The notes: generated from the sequence alone by a model not told the origin. 64,000 nucleotides of DNA from VXOZ01 sp965220045 (GCA_965220045.1 OZ244803.1:2914001-2978000); one strand, 5' to 3'; positions 17,777-26,593 are shown, numbered from the stretch's first letter. Program-made: numbers and translations.

Positions 17777-18088
17777 CTAGGAGACCCTCAGCCCGCCTCT
17801 TGCTAGCGGCATAGGGGAGGCGCCGCTGAAATGGGCGCCGATGTCGCTGGCCAGGGTCTCCTGGTATTGCCAATCGGGGACCAGGCAGCGGTAGGGCTTG
17901 CGCAGGAGCACGCGCGGCTCGCCTTGCCATTGCGTGGCGGCCATGGAGCGCTGCAAGTTGACCTGCTGGTACGCCTCGGCGTCTGCCAATGACCTATGGA
18001 GCGAGTATCCGTCCGGATAGTAGCGTCCCTCAGTGGCGCGCCGGCCCCACTCCACGCACCACAACGCCTGTTCATCACGCAATGGCAT
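17777..18088 (-). CDS. Hypothetical protein, 103 aa
   Basis: A 103-residue soluble protein of unknown function, rich in Tyr, Trp and Arg (ALWCVEWGRRATEGRYYPD; LRKPYRCLVPDWQYQE). The frame is open to 18136, but its upstream end runs through a palindromic repeat. AGGAG 11 bases before the ATG at 18088 supports the shorter form. No domain is recognised. The composition is protein-like and the frame is isolated, so it is probably real. Confidence 0.5.
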   Translation of the reverse strand: MPLRDEQALWCVEWGRRATEGRYYPDGYSLHRSLADAEAYQQVNLQRSMAATQWQGEPRVLLRKPYRCLVPDWQYQETLASDIGAHFSGASPMPLARGGLRVS

Positions 18089-18131
18089 TTGGGTTAATTC
18101 TCCTAGTTGTGGGTAGCGAACCTGCAGTTCC

Positions 18132-18162
18132 GTCATTCCCGCGAAAGCGGGAATCCATCTTC
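18132..18162 (+). repeat. Dispersed GTCATTCCCGCGAAAGCGGG-type palindromic repeat
   Basis: GTCATTCCCGCGAAAGCGGG followed by AATCCATCTTC, with a perfect CCCGC-GAAA-GCGGG hairpin. Near-identical copies lie at 25205-25235 and, inverted, at 26594-26624 and 54293-54323. A diverged copy begins at 54235. The 304-base gap between 18089 and 18392 holds only this repeat. Confidence 0.85.
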
Positions 18163-18392
18163 GTCTGTTAGCCAGCTAAGCTTTAGGCTCACGGACAGAT
18201 TATACCGTCGAGAACATTTCCATTCTCAATGTCGACAGGAGAATAATTGCTTCTATTTCGACTAGAAGCTGTGCAACGAGGTCACTTGCTGAATGTGCCC
18301 CTTAAAGCTCCGGCCAGACATTTCGCAAAAGACTGCTGGTGACACCCTATCCTCCAGTAGCTCATGGCAAGACCGTATCTCTAATCCAATGC

Positions 18393-20018
18393 TCAGCACG
18401 TGTTCTGGCACTGCCGATTACGTCCCACACTCCGTACAGGAAAATCTCCAATTTCCTCCAGAGCTCCATCGGAGAATTCTCCCGCGCCCTGCCAGGCTCT
18501 TTCAGAAAAGTCGCCAACTCCGTGCAGGGCCCTATCAGAGAAATCTCCAATTCCCTCAATTGCACCATCGGAGATGCCCCCCACTCCCTGCCATGTCCGC
18601 ACAGTGATGCCTCTCGTGCCTTGAAAAACGCTCGTGGGAGCGCCCCCAATTCCTTGCCATGCGCTATCCGAAAAGTCCCCGATTCCATGGAGGGCATCCT
18701 CAGAGAAACCCCCAATGCCCTGCATTGCCCAGTCAGATGCATCGCCTGCGCTCCTCAAGGCTCTCTCAGATGCGATTCTCGCAGCTTCTTGGAAGCTCTC
18801 AAGAGAACTGGCAGCTTGCGCCCAGGCCTGCTTCGGAATTTCCTTAGTCTCATTCCAGGCTGCTATGACAGGTTCAAATCCAATGCGCTGAAGCCACTCA
18901 GTACTGAGATCGTAGAAACGACGTCCGTAAAGTAAGAACGGCATCACCACCAGTACCGGCGCTAAGGTAGTCAAGAGCGCACCTAGTGCCGGCACAACCA
19001 TCACTAATCCAAGCACGATGCCGAGAACGCCCACAGCAAACAAGGCATCTTTGCCAACTCTCGCCGCCACTCGTGAAAAGAGATCGGATCGGTCGATTTT
19101 ACCGTCGTGGTAGAGCAGACCTTCCTCTAGAACTACTACTGCGACTTCAACCAATGTAAATGCTACTGCCCCAGGAATGATCGGCCTTGCCGCCGAAGTT
19201 ATCGTCCGGGTGAACGCCGGTGAGCTCAACCCTCTGCGAATCGAAGTGATTTGACTCTTAGCCAGCCTCTCTTCGACACGGCTCAAGTGATCTAGCCGCA
19301 CTTGCTCGGCTTCTCTGATCAACGCCAGTTGCGCCCGATCAAATTCTGCCTTTGTCATCGGCCGATCGCCACGGCGCATATTATCTAGAGCATTTTCGAA
19401 GATGCCATTACTTGCAAGGTTACTCCCACCTCTGCTATCTGGAACAATGTGACTCCAGTGCTTATTCTGGTGAAACTTGCTCAGAGCTTCCTCTCCACCC
19501 ATCACAATTCGCAATGGAATGGTTCTGTACACGTTGAATGCTTCCTGCGGGGTCCGATATGAGACCCCACCTGCGACATGGTAATAGGCCCTGCGAGTTG
19601 GTGGCAGCCTGTGCCAAATCTGTCTGTAAATCCAATCATCCACAATGTGAATTGGACCAGCATGGAGGATTGGTTCAGGAAGCCGTGACCATACGCTCTG
19701 AGATATGACGGTCGGACTCCTGAGGAATTCTGCAATGTTGGTGGGGAGGTTTGGCATGCGGGACAAGCTTGCAGCAAAGGCGCCAGCGATCCAGAGGGAC
19801 AAGGTACCGGTACTGGCAAATCTCTCTATTTCAGGATCATCGATGCTTTCGATCAAGTCAGCAATGGTGAAAGATTCCGGAGTGCCGCTCTCCGGGTCGG
19901 CTATTTCGGCGTATGCGGGCCGACTCAGGGCAAGGGCAGCCCCACAAGCTGCGAGGCTTGCGCCTGAGAGCTGCAAGAAGGCTCTACGGTCAAGGACTAT
20001 GCGCTGTCTCTTTGCCAC
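18393..20018 (-). CDS. Tat-exported protein with HNH-like motif, membrane segments and 11-residue repeat tail
   Basis: A 541-residue protein of unknown function. Residues 11-37 are a twin-arginine signal (RRAFLQL, hydrophobic stretch, then AYAEI). Residues 183-220 contain HQNKHWSHIVPDSRGGSN and NGIFENALDNMRRGDR, resembling the His-His-Asn arrangement of HNH-type nucleases. Two hydrophobic stretches follow at about 280-298 and 326-363. Residues about 426-526 are nine or so units of 11 residues with the consensus GIGDFSDxAxx. This period suits a long amphipathic helix, as in other 11-mer proteins. The GTG start follows a GGAAAG site. GC content is lower than in the flanks. Nuclease activity is a guess. 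Confidence 0.65.
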   Translation of the reverse strand: MAKRQRIVLDRRAFLQLSGASLAACGAALALSRPAYAEIADPESGTPESFTIADLIESIDDPEIERFASTGTLSLWIAGAFAASLSRMPNLPTNIAEFLRSPTVISQSVWSRLPEPILHAGPIHIVDDWIYRQIWHRLPPTRRAYYHVAGGVSYRTPQEAFNVYRTIPLRIVMGGEEALSKFHQNKHWSHIVPDSRGGSNLASNGIFENALDNMRRGDRPMTKAEFDRAQLALIREAEQVRLDHLSRVEERLAKSQITSIRRGLSSPAFTRTITSAARPIIPGAVAFTLVEVAVVVLEEGLLYHDGKIDRSDLFSRVAARVGKDALFAVGVLGIVLGLVMVVPALGALLTTLAPVLVVMPFLLYGRRFYDLSTEWLQRIGFEPVIAAWNETKEIPKQAWAQAASSLESFQEAARIASERALRSAGDASDWAMQGIGGFSEDALHGIGDFSDSAWQGIGGAPTSVFQGTRGITVRTWQGVGGISDGAIEGIGDFSDRALHGVGDFSERAWQGAGEFSDGALEEIGDFPVRSVGRNRQCQNTC

Positions 20019-20137
20019 TCGTTGCTTTCCATCCTATTTCCCAATCACTTTGAAGGTGTGTTGAGAGTTCTAGATTCCTAGCTGCGCTCGGAATGACATC
20101 ACTTCAGGGAACGAGGTCAGAGGCACACGCAATAGCC

Positions 20138-21634
20138 TCAAAACCACCGCGTGATCACCACTTTCCGCTCGGTGAAGAAGTCTATCGCGTCCCGGCCTTG
20201 GCCGTGGAGGGTGCCGAAGAAGGACTCTTTCGCGCCGCTGAAGGGGAAGTAGGCCATGGGCGCAGCCACGCCAACGTTGATGCCGATGTTGCCGGTGGGG
20301 GCGCGGTAGCGGAACTCGCGGGCAGCGGCGCCATCCTGCGTGAAGATGGAGGCGGCGTTGCCGTAGCGCTGGTTCTCGATGAGTGTAATGGCATCGTCGA
20401 GCGTATCCACGTGGAGCATGCTGAGCACCGGGCCGAAAATCTCGTCGGTGAAGAGGGCCATGTCCGGCTGCACCTGATCGAAGATAGTTGCGCCGACGAA
20501 TGCGCCGTTGGCGTCCTGGGCCGCCGCAGCCTCGCGGCCGTCCAGGAGTAGCGCCGCGCCTTCAGCCTCACCGCGCTCGATGTAGCCGAGAATGCGCTCT
20601 TTGGAGGACTGCGAGATGACGGGGCCAAGCTCGACGCCGTCGTCCGCGCCGTTGCCGACCGCCAGCGCTGATGCCGCCTGAACAATGGCATCCCGCACAC
20701 GGTCGTGACCCTCGCCCACGGTCACCACCACCGAACCGGCCAAACAGCGCTGCCCGGCGGAGCCAAACGCCGAGTTGATCACGTTGCCCACGGTCTCATC
20801 GAGCTGGGCATCGGGCATGACCACGAGCACGTTCTTCGCGCCGCCCTGGGCCTGCACGCGCTTGCCCTGCTCGCCCGCGCGGGCGTAGAGATAGCGGGCC
20901 GTCGGCGTGGAGCCGACAAACGAAATGCCGCGCACCTGCGGATTGTCCAGCAGGGCATCGACAGCCTCTTTCGAGCCGTTCACGACGTTAATCACGCCGG
21001 GAGGAAAGCCGCACTGGTCCAGTTCGTCGAACACCATCTGCATACTCGTCGGCACCTGCTCGGACGGCTTGATGATGTACGTATTGCCGCACGCGACGGC
21101 GTAGGGCCAGAACCAAAACGGCACCATGAGCGGAAAGTTGAAGGGGCACACCGCCGCAAAGACGCCCAGCGGCTGGCGCACCACGTCTTCATCGATGCCC
21201 TTGGCGGCGCCGTCCTCCAGGCCGTAGCCCATGAGCAGCGAGGGGATGCCGCACGCGACTTCCACGTTCTCGATAGCGCGGCGCACGGAGCCGCGGGCGT
21301 CCTCCAGAGTCTTGCCGTGCTCCTGCGTGACGGCGCGGGCAAAGTCCTCGAAGCGCGCTTCCATGCGGGCTTTCACCGCAAAGAGCAGGCGCGAGCGCTC
21401 CAACGGCGGCGTGGCGCGCCACGCGGGAAAGGCATCCTGTGCTGCCGACACCGCCGCGTCGGTATCCTCCTTGGAGGAAAGCGGCACCTGAGCGATAGTC
21501 TCGCCATTTGCCGGATTCGTCACGTCCAGGTAGTTTTCGGTCTGCGGCGTCACCCACGCGCCGTTGACGTAGTTGCGCAGCTTGGGTGCGGCGGTGCCTG
21601 TGCCCGCAGCGACTTGATTTCGCTCGGTCTTCAT
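20138..21634 (-). CDS. mmsA: Methylmalonate-semialdehyde dehydrogenase (CoA-acylating)
   Basis: A 498-residue aldehyde dehydrogenase of the MmsA/IolA subfamily. It oxidatively decarboxylates (methyl)malonate semialdehyde to propionyl- or acetyl-CoA in valine, thymine or inositol breakdown. Diagnostic motifs are YVNGAWV, QEHGKTLEDARG, CPFNFPLMVPFWFWPYA, GFPPGVINVVNG, the catalytic Cys in GSAGQRCLAGS, and the C-terminal PFSGAKESFFGTLHGQGRDA. The last motif separates this CoA-dependent group from other aldehyde dehydrogenases. It has no operon partner here; the neighbours are an exported protein and a solute-binding gene. Confidence 0.93.
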   Translation of the reverse strand: MKTERNQVAAGTGTAAPKLRNYVNGAWVTPQTENYLDVTNPANGETIAQVPLSSKEDTDAAVSAAQDAFPAWRATPPLERSRLLFAVKARMEARFEDFARAVTQEHGKTLEDARGSVRRAIENVEVACGIPSLLMGYGLEDGAAKGIDEDVVRQPLGVFAAVCPFNFPLMVPFWFWPYAVACGNTYIIKPSEQVPTSMQMVFDELDQCGFPPGVINVVNGSKEAVDALLDNPQVRGISFVGSTPTARYLYARAGEQGKRVQAQGGAKNVLVVMPDAQLDETVGNVINSAFGSAGQRCLAGSVVVTVGEGHDRVRDAIVQAASALAVGNGADDGVELGPVISQSSKERILGYIERGEAEGAALLLDGREAAAAQDANGAFVGATIFDQVQPDMALFTDEIFGPVLSMLHVDTLDDAITLIENQRYGNAASIFTQDGAAAREFRYRAPTGNIGINVGVAAPMAYFPFSGAKESFFGTLHGQGRDAIDFFTERKVVITRWF

Positions 21635-21810
21635 TGGTTGATCCTTGCGTGAATATTGCCGTCCTCTGCGCTCATCGTCCTACCCAAAGGTTGGACGGGA
21701 ATCATTATAGAGGATGCTGGGCGTTAAGACGGTATAGCACGTCAGGAGGGAAGTGCCGTGCAAGTCTCCCACACCATAGCGCAACGTGGATCAAACTCCT
21801 CTACCTTAAC

Positions 21811-21846
21811 AACCGTAGGGGCACGATATATCGTGCCCCTACGGTT
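21811..21846. repeat. 36-bp perfect palindrome with GTAGGGGC arms
   Basis: The half-site AACCGTAGGGGCACGATA is followed immediately by its exact complement. A degraded copy with the same core lies at 61191-61218. The same GTAGGGGC/GCCCCTAC arms with a different core (GGTTCGCGAACC) occur at 26452-26479. Confidence 0.85.
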
Positions 21847-21851
21847 TGTGC

Positions 21852-21950
21852 CCTCACCCCAACCCTCTCCCACGGGTAGAGGGGGCGGAACGAGGAATCA
21901 ATTGTGCTCGCGCGACCCCGGTTCTCTCTCCTGGGGGAGAGGGTTAGAGC
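21852..21950. repeat. Inverted pair of dispersed CCCTCACCCCAACCCTCTCC-type repeats
   Basis: One copy at 21852-21883 reads CCCTCACCCCAACCCTCTCC followed by CACGGGTAGAGGG. An opposite copy at about 21925-21950 reads CTCTCTCCTGGGGGAGAGGG then TTAG. They are some 40 bases apart. No gene is supported between 21635 and 22141. Confidence 0.6.
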
Positions 21951-22141
21951 CTGCCCTGTACGCCGATACACAGTATCGGATGATACGGGGGTGAGGGGTC
22001 TTACTCCCCTACGTATCAGCGATGGGTGATGGACTCCCAGGAGAGAAAGCAGCTTGGGACCTACCTTGCGCGGGTCACGGCGACGTCTTGCCATGTTCTC
22101 GCGCAAGATAGGCGAAGTTCTCCACTAGAGCGTTCTGCGGG

Positions 22142-23503
22142 CTACTGGTTGCTCTCCCATTCATCCACCGCAGCCTGCATCTGGTCGATGGCCAGATCGA
22201 CAGTCTCCTCGGCGGTGAGCGCCCCTTCCTCCACGAACGCGCGGAGCGGGCCGGTGCCTGCGGAGGCGATCGAACTGGAGGCCGGGTGCGGGAAGTAGCT
22301 GGTGGCGTAGCTGATTGCCTTCACGAACGCGCTTTGGTCGGCGGGCCGCGGATCGTCTGCCGGCGGGGCGAACGTGTCCGCCGCCGAATTCAGCGCCGGC
22401 ACGGACCAGCCTTCGCCGCCCATCCAGCGTTGGTGCTTCTCCCCCATCGTCCAAATGGCGAACGCTTGCGCATCCGGATTTTCGGCGCCGCCGGCCAGCA
22501 GGCTCATCTGCTCGTGCCCGTTGAACGCGCCGCGCACCCTGGTGCCCGTGACCTCGGTATAGGGCACTTCCACGGTGGAGAACTGGAACGGGTCCGCTTC
22601 GCGGAAGGGCTTCAAGATGAACGTGCCGCCCGGCACCATGGCGGCTTTGCCGGTGGGGAAGACGCCAGTGCCGTAATAGTCCTCCGCGACCTTGAGGTCT
22701 TCCCGCGTGGGCGCGGCGCGGAATTTCTCTATCGAGTCCTTCATGATCAACTGCACGAGGTGCACGGCAATCTCGCGGTTCACGATGACGTTGCCGTCCG
22801 TATCCAACATGCCCGCGTAGAGCAGCGGGAAGTAGCTCCAAGCATAGCTCATGGTGGAGATGCCCCAGCGCGTGCGCTCCTCGCCCTGGTTCAGGCGGCC
22901 GGCGATGTCGGCGGAAACCGCAATGGTCTCTTCCCACGACATTTCGTTCGTCGGTGGGTTCTGGCCCGCTTCGTCGAACATGTCGCCTCTATAGAAGAGC
23001 GCGGTGGTGTTCGAGCCGGTGGGCACGCCCATCGTCTTGCCACGCCAGTTTACGGCCTCGAAGAGCCTACCGGCATATTGAGACGTGTCTATGCCGGCCG
23101 CTGCGATGATGGGGCCGGCATCCAGCCAGTTGTCGGCCAGAATGTGGGGCGCCGACGAGGTGTTCGCGATGTCCGGCACCTCTCCGGCCGCCAGCAACGG
23201 CGGCAGGCTGCGCTTCCAGTGCTCCCACGTGATCTTCCACGTGACCTCGGGTTGCTCTTCGGCAAAGAGCTCCATGGCGGTGTTCCAGCGCAGTTGGCTG
23301 GTCTCGTCACCCATCCACACGGCCCAGACCGGCGTATGCTCCATTGCGGGAGCCTCTTCGGCAGCGGCCTTAGGCGCCATTTCTTCTTTCTGCTCGGCCG
23401 GGGCGGCGGTCTGCACCGTGCCGCACGCGGCGAGCACTACGGCGCCGGTAACACCGAGCGTGCCTCCGAGAATCGTGCGTCGGGTCAGTTTCGTCGTGGA
23501 CAT
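22142..23503 (-). CDS. Extracellular solute-binding lipoprotein (ABC sugar-type, family 1)
   Basis: A 453-residue exported lipoprotein with twin-arginine motif TRRTILGG, hydrophobic segment and LAAC lipobox, then an Ala/Glu-rich linker. The mature protein has family-1 binding-protein features: WAVWMGDETSQLRWNTAMELFAEE-type first helix region, GVPTGSNTTALFYRGDMFDEAG and AAMVPGGTFIL. AAGGAGAGG just before the ATG at 23503 fixes the start, although the frame is open 27 codons upstream. This is the third solute-binding gene of the window without permease or ATPase partners. The ligand is unknown. Confidence 0.87.
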   Translation of the reverse strand: MSTTKLTRRTILGGTLGVTGAVVLAACGTVQTAAPAEQKEEMAPKAAAEEAPAMEHTPVWAVWMGDETSQLRWNTAMELFAEEQPEVTWKITWEHWKRSLPPLLAAGEVPDIANTSSAPHILADNWLDAGPIIAAAGIDTSQYAGRLFEAVNWRGKTMGVPTGSNTTALFYRGDMFDEAGQNPPTNEMSWEETIAVSADIAGRLNQGEERTRWGISTMSYAWSYFPLLYAGMLDTDGNVIVNREIAVHLVQLIMKDSIEKFRAAPTREDLKVAEDYYGTGVFPTGKAAMVPGGTFILKPFREADPFQFSTVEVPYTEVTGTRVRGAFNGHEQMSLLAGGAENPDAQAFAIWTMGEKHQRWMGGEGWSVPALNSAADTFAPPADDPRPADQSAFVKAISYATSYFPHPASSSIASAGTGPLRAFVEEGALTAEETVDLAIDQMQAAVDEWESNQ

Positions 23504-23843
23504 AGGTAGCCTCTCCTTGATCTGCACCACTAAGAATCGAGACTCTTTAGGCTCACTACTTCGCCGGGTCCGGCTCAGGCGCATCGTAGGAAGATGTGAA
23601 CTGATCCCAAATCGGGCGGAGTATTGACCGGAATGGGCGCCGGCACCTCCTCATGATTACAACTCAACGCTGCACTTGTTCATACTGTATGCTTCGCCGC
23701 TGTGTTTCGTCAACACTTTTGTCGCTCACTCGCTTGCGCGACCAGCGCCGCTCTCGTGCTGTGGCGGGGCAGGCGGCGGCACAGAGAACCTGAAACCGGA
23801 CCGAGTGCCGACGTGCTACTCGCCAACGGACGCAGCGTGCCGG
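23504..23843. other. Intergenic stretch without recognisable gene
   Basis: 340 bases between the solute-binding gene and a small membrane protein gene. Frames here lack binding sites and protein-like composition, and none of the dispersed repeats is present. Confidence 0.5.
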
Positions 23844-24164
23844 TTAGTCCGCCTCGTCCTTCTGAGAGACATGCAGGGCGATGGCATCCTCCAGCAACTT
23901 TGAATTCGATTTCGCCAGGACCTGGATGTCCGCCAGGAGAATCGGTTGGGATGCTTGGACTTTGCTCTCGGTTTGCTGCTTCATCCTCCTGAGCATAACG
24001 ACAAGGAACACCAAGACGATCACCGCTACCGCCGCAAGACCATAGGCCATGCGGGCCGCCAGTTCGCTATCGGTGAGCGATGCGTCCGTGATGGAAGCCA
24101 CAAAGACAAGTGCACTGATCCAACCTAGCGTGGTTAGCCCGCCGTACGAGCGCCAGAAACTCAT
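23844..24164 (-). CDS. Small two-helix membrane protein
   Basis: A 106-residue protein of unknown function. Two hydrophobic helices at about residues 12-27 (LGWISALVFVASI) and 40-58 (GLAAVAVIVLVFLVVML) are followed by RRMK and a charged cytoplasmic tail with a short predicted helix. AAGGAGG lies nine bases before the ATG. It starts 35 bases after the stop of the upstream amidohydrolase-fold gene on the same strand and may be cotranscribed with it. Confidence 0.6.
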   Translation of the reverse strand: MSFWRSYGGLTTLGWISALVFVASITDASLTDSELAARMAYGLAAVAVIVLVFLVVMLRRMKQQTESKVQASQPILLADIQVLAKSNSKLLEDAIALHVSQKDEAD

Positions 24165-24199
24165 TGCATTTCCTCCTTCTGGGCAAACTTGCTTGAGAC

Positions 24200-25033
24200 C
24201 TACGCACCAAACAACCGCTCCGCGTTGCCCCTGAAGAGCGCCTGCTTCACATCAGAGTCTACCTCAGCATACTCAATGCTGAGTTTGGCCGATTCGGCGT
24301 AGTTGATCGGCAGGTTCGAGCCGAAGAGCAGGTGGTCGGCGCCCATGAGCGCACAGAGATCGTCCACGTCGCCAATCGGCCCCTGCACACGGGAGTTTTC
24401 AAAGAAGAGGTTGTCCCGGTGGTAGGCAATCGACCAGAGACTGGAAACTTCAGAGAACACGGCCCCACAGATGAGGAAGCGCACGCCCGGGAAACCGTTC
24501 ACCGCCTCCGCCGCGTCGATCATGGTCACGGAGGGCACTTTCATGAGCCAGTGGGCAAAACGGGGGTCTTCCACGCCAATAGAGATCAGCACCACCAGGT
24601 CATGCTCTTCGGCCTTGCCCAGGAGCGCCTGCGCCTGGTCGTCGAGGAAGTGGTACTGCTGGTAGTTGGGATAGCCCCGGGCCTCGACCATGCGCGGCAC
24701 GTTGCCCTTGAGGCGGCTGTACTGATGATAGTTCGGATGCAGGCGCAGGTTGCGCATGCCGAAGTCGTTGATGCAGATCTCCAGGTCGTGTTCCCAGCCG
24801 GGAAAGCCGGGGTTGATAGTGTAGGCGGGGATGAAGCGGTCGGGATACCGCTGCACGATGGCGTGCAACTCCTCATTGCCAACCAGCAGGTCTTTGTAGA
24901 AGACGTTCTCCAGGCGCGAGACCACCGCCTTCTCGATGCCGAGCGCGTCCATCTTGCGCAGACGGTCTTCCGGCTGGGCATACGGCAACCGGCGAAACGG
25001 CCACTCGCCGAGAAAGGCATTTGCGTCAATCAT
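24200..25033 (-). CDS. Amidohydrolase-2 family protein with degenerate metal site
   Basis: A 277-residue TIM-barrel protein of the amidohydrolase_2 type. The usual N-terminal HxH is replaced: the segment reads MIDANAFLGEWPFRRLP. The C-terminal GSD motif reads LLFGSNLPINY, so the catalytic Asp is Asn. Other landmarks (NLRLHPNYHQY, ERLFGA terminal segment) are kept. A subfamily with a WPFR motif in place of HxH is, to my knowledge, widespread, so this may be a natural variant rather than decay. The frame opens with a GTG at 25042; the ATG at 25033 follows AGGATG. It may act without metal or as a binding protein. Confidence 0.75.
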   Translation of the reverse strand: MIDANAFLGEWPFRRLPYAQPEDRLRKMDALGIEKAVVSRLENVFYKDLLVGNEELHAIVQRYPDRFIPAYTINPGFPGWEHDLEICINDFGMRNLRLHPNYHQYSRLKGNVPRMVEARGYPNYQQYHFLDDQAQALLGKAEEHDLVVLISIGVEDPRFAHWLMKVPSVTMIDAAEAVNGFPGVRFLICGAVFSEVSSLWSIAYHRDNLFFENSRVQGPIGDVDDLCALMGADHLLFGSNLPINYAESAKLSIEYAEVDSDVKQALFRGNAERLFGA

Positions 25034-25204
25034 CCGGCGCACATCCTAACAGTATGAGTGAGTTATTCTCCGTAATTTGTATGATTGAAAAATGTAGGCA
25101 AATGAGCGAATGCAAGAGGACAACTTGAGGGGCGTGTCGACCGTCATTGCCGCGAAGATGGGAAGCCCATCAATGCGGGCGGGACGCCCACGTTCCCAGG
25201 TAGC

Positions 25205-25235
25205 GTCATTCCCGCGAAAGCGGGAATCCATCTTC
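25205..25235 (+). repeat. Dispersed GTCATTCCCGCGAAAGCGGG-type palindromic repeat
   Basis: An exact copy of the core at 18132, in the same orientation, in the 253-base gap between two amidohydrolase-fold genes. Confidence 0.85.
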
Positions 25236-25286
25236 CTCTTTGTCCAGAACTCCCCCGCTGACTTGAGCAGGCGGCCAACTCATGCC

Positions 25287-26063
25287 TCAAATACTAGCAT
25301 TGTCCAACTCTTGCTGCCGGTCGAAAATGCGCTGCACGTTGCCAAAGAGAATCTGCTCTCTCTCCGCTGGCGCGAGGTCCGCCCCAAACACCTTGGCAAG
25401 TTGCGAGGCAAACGAGCGGCCGGTAGCGTCGCTGCCGTAGACGACGTGCTCGGCGCCGACGTGCTTCACGAGAATCTCCGTGTAGCCATTGGTGGCCTCA
25501 TTGCCGCCCACGTCCATGAGGACGTTGGGGAGGCCAAGGGCGCACTTGGCGCCGACTTCGATGTCGCCGGCGGCATGGCCGAAGAAGAAGGTGACGTTTG
25601 GGTGCCGCAACGCCATTTCCCGCATGTCAGGGCCGCTGGTTTCGGTGGGCAGGTTGCCGGTGACTTCCGCAAACGTGTGCTGGAGCACGGGCAGGCGATA
25701 CTCGGCGCAGAGCTGCATGATGCCGTCCACCTGTGGATTGTTTCCCCGGATAGCTTCCCAGAGCTTGACTCCCTGGCGGCCGCGATGGCCCTTGACACGG
25801 CGTTCCAGCTCGTCACAGGCATATTGACCGTGAGCCGGATTAAGGTACCAGAAGGGAATAACGCGCTCCGGGTGCTGCTGCGCCAGGCCCAGGGTGCGGT
25901 CGTTGCAGGCGGTCACGAATGCGCGCGAAGGGAAGTTGGGCGACGAACTGCCCTCCAGATTGATGCTGTTCGTGCACATTACCATGTCGAGGCGCTCGGC
26001 CTGCGCGAGCAAGCGCCGCATCATGTGCTCGCTGCGAAAGTGCACGTGCACGTCGTAGATCAT
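25287..26063 (-). CDS. Amidohydrolase-2 family hydrolase
   Basis: A 258-residue TIM-barrel hydrolase with an intact metal site: YDVHVHF at the N-terminus, VLQHTFAE, FFFGHAAGD and VVYGSDATG. The segment RVIPFWYLNPAHG is typical of amidohydrolase_2 enzymes. It is closely similar over its full length to the next gene upstream (26797-27582), the only obvious difference being a Glu/Ser-rich tail, so the two arose by duplication. The intergenic region between them is filled with palindromic repeats. The substrate is unknown. Confidence 0.83.
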   Translation of the reverse strand: MIYDVHVHFRSEHMMRRLLAQAERLDMVMCTNSINLEGSSSPNFPSRAFVTACNDRTLGLAQQHPERVIPFWYLNPAHGQYACDELERRVKGHRGRQGVKLWEAIRGNNPQVDGIMQLCAEYRLPVLQHTFAEVTGNLPTETSGPDMREMALRHPNVTFFFGHAAGDIEVGAKCALGLPNVLMDVGGNEATNGYTEILVKHVGAEHVVYGSDATGRSFASQLAKVFGADLAPAEREQILFGNVQRIFDRQQELDNASI

Positions 26064-26083
26064 CTCAATTCGCTTTCACGTTT

Positions 26084-26137
26084 ACTTCGCTTAGCAGCGG
26101 CCCCGCATGGTAGGGCCGGTTCGCGAACCGCCCCTAC
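26084..26137. repeat. 54-bp direct repeat, copy 1, with GTAGGGGC-type palindrome
   Basis: The copy begins ACTTCGCTTAGCAGCGGCCC and ends in the palindrome at 26110-26137, whose right half is CGAACCGCCCCTAC. The matching copy is at 26426-26479, 342 bases away. This copy has one change in its left arm. Confidence 0.8.
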
Positions 26138-26425
26138 ATGTGTACAGACTGGGCTGATAGGTACCAGTTGTTCGGGTTCATGGGTAACACATTTTACTGA
26201 TTGACACTTATGGACTCTTTGAGGCGGGCCAGAAAGAGACGTTCCCGGCTACACATCACGCTCATGTTCAGTTCGTCAGCTTGCGCCTAGAGAGACAAAC
26301 CGTGTACACAAGGGCATTGAGTGGATCTAGCTTCCAACACAGGGTCGATACATACTACAAAAGCCCCGTATTTGATTGTGTTACCTATCAGCCCGAACAT
26401 GTGTAACCCATCAGCCCGGTCTAAA

Positions 26426-26479
26426 CTTCGCTTAGCAGCGGCCCCAAATGGTAGGGGCGGTTCGCGAACCGCCCCTACG
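26426..26479. repeat. 54-bp direct repeat, copy 2, with perfect 28-bp palindrome
   Basis: It begins ACTTCGCTTAGCAGCGGCCC and ends in a perfect palindrome at 26452-26479 with half-site GTAGGGGCGGTTCG. The same core occurs at 61247-61274. Confidence 0.85.
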
Positions 26480-26593
26480 GATACCGGCAGGAGTCGTTGG
26501 GCCGCAGCGCGGTCTCTTGTCCCTAGATTCGCCGGTTATTGCTGTAACGAGAAAGTTTGTCCACCGCCACGCCGCTCCATCGCACTACGAAGA

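Noticed and set aside
20705..21652. Long plus-strand frame opposite methylmalonate-semialdehyde dehydrogenase
   Set aside because: His- and Arg-rich shadow of a GC-rich gene in the opposite strand; the dehydrogenase has full family motifs.
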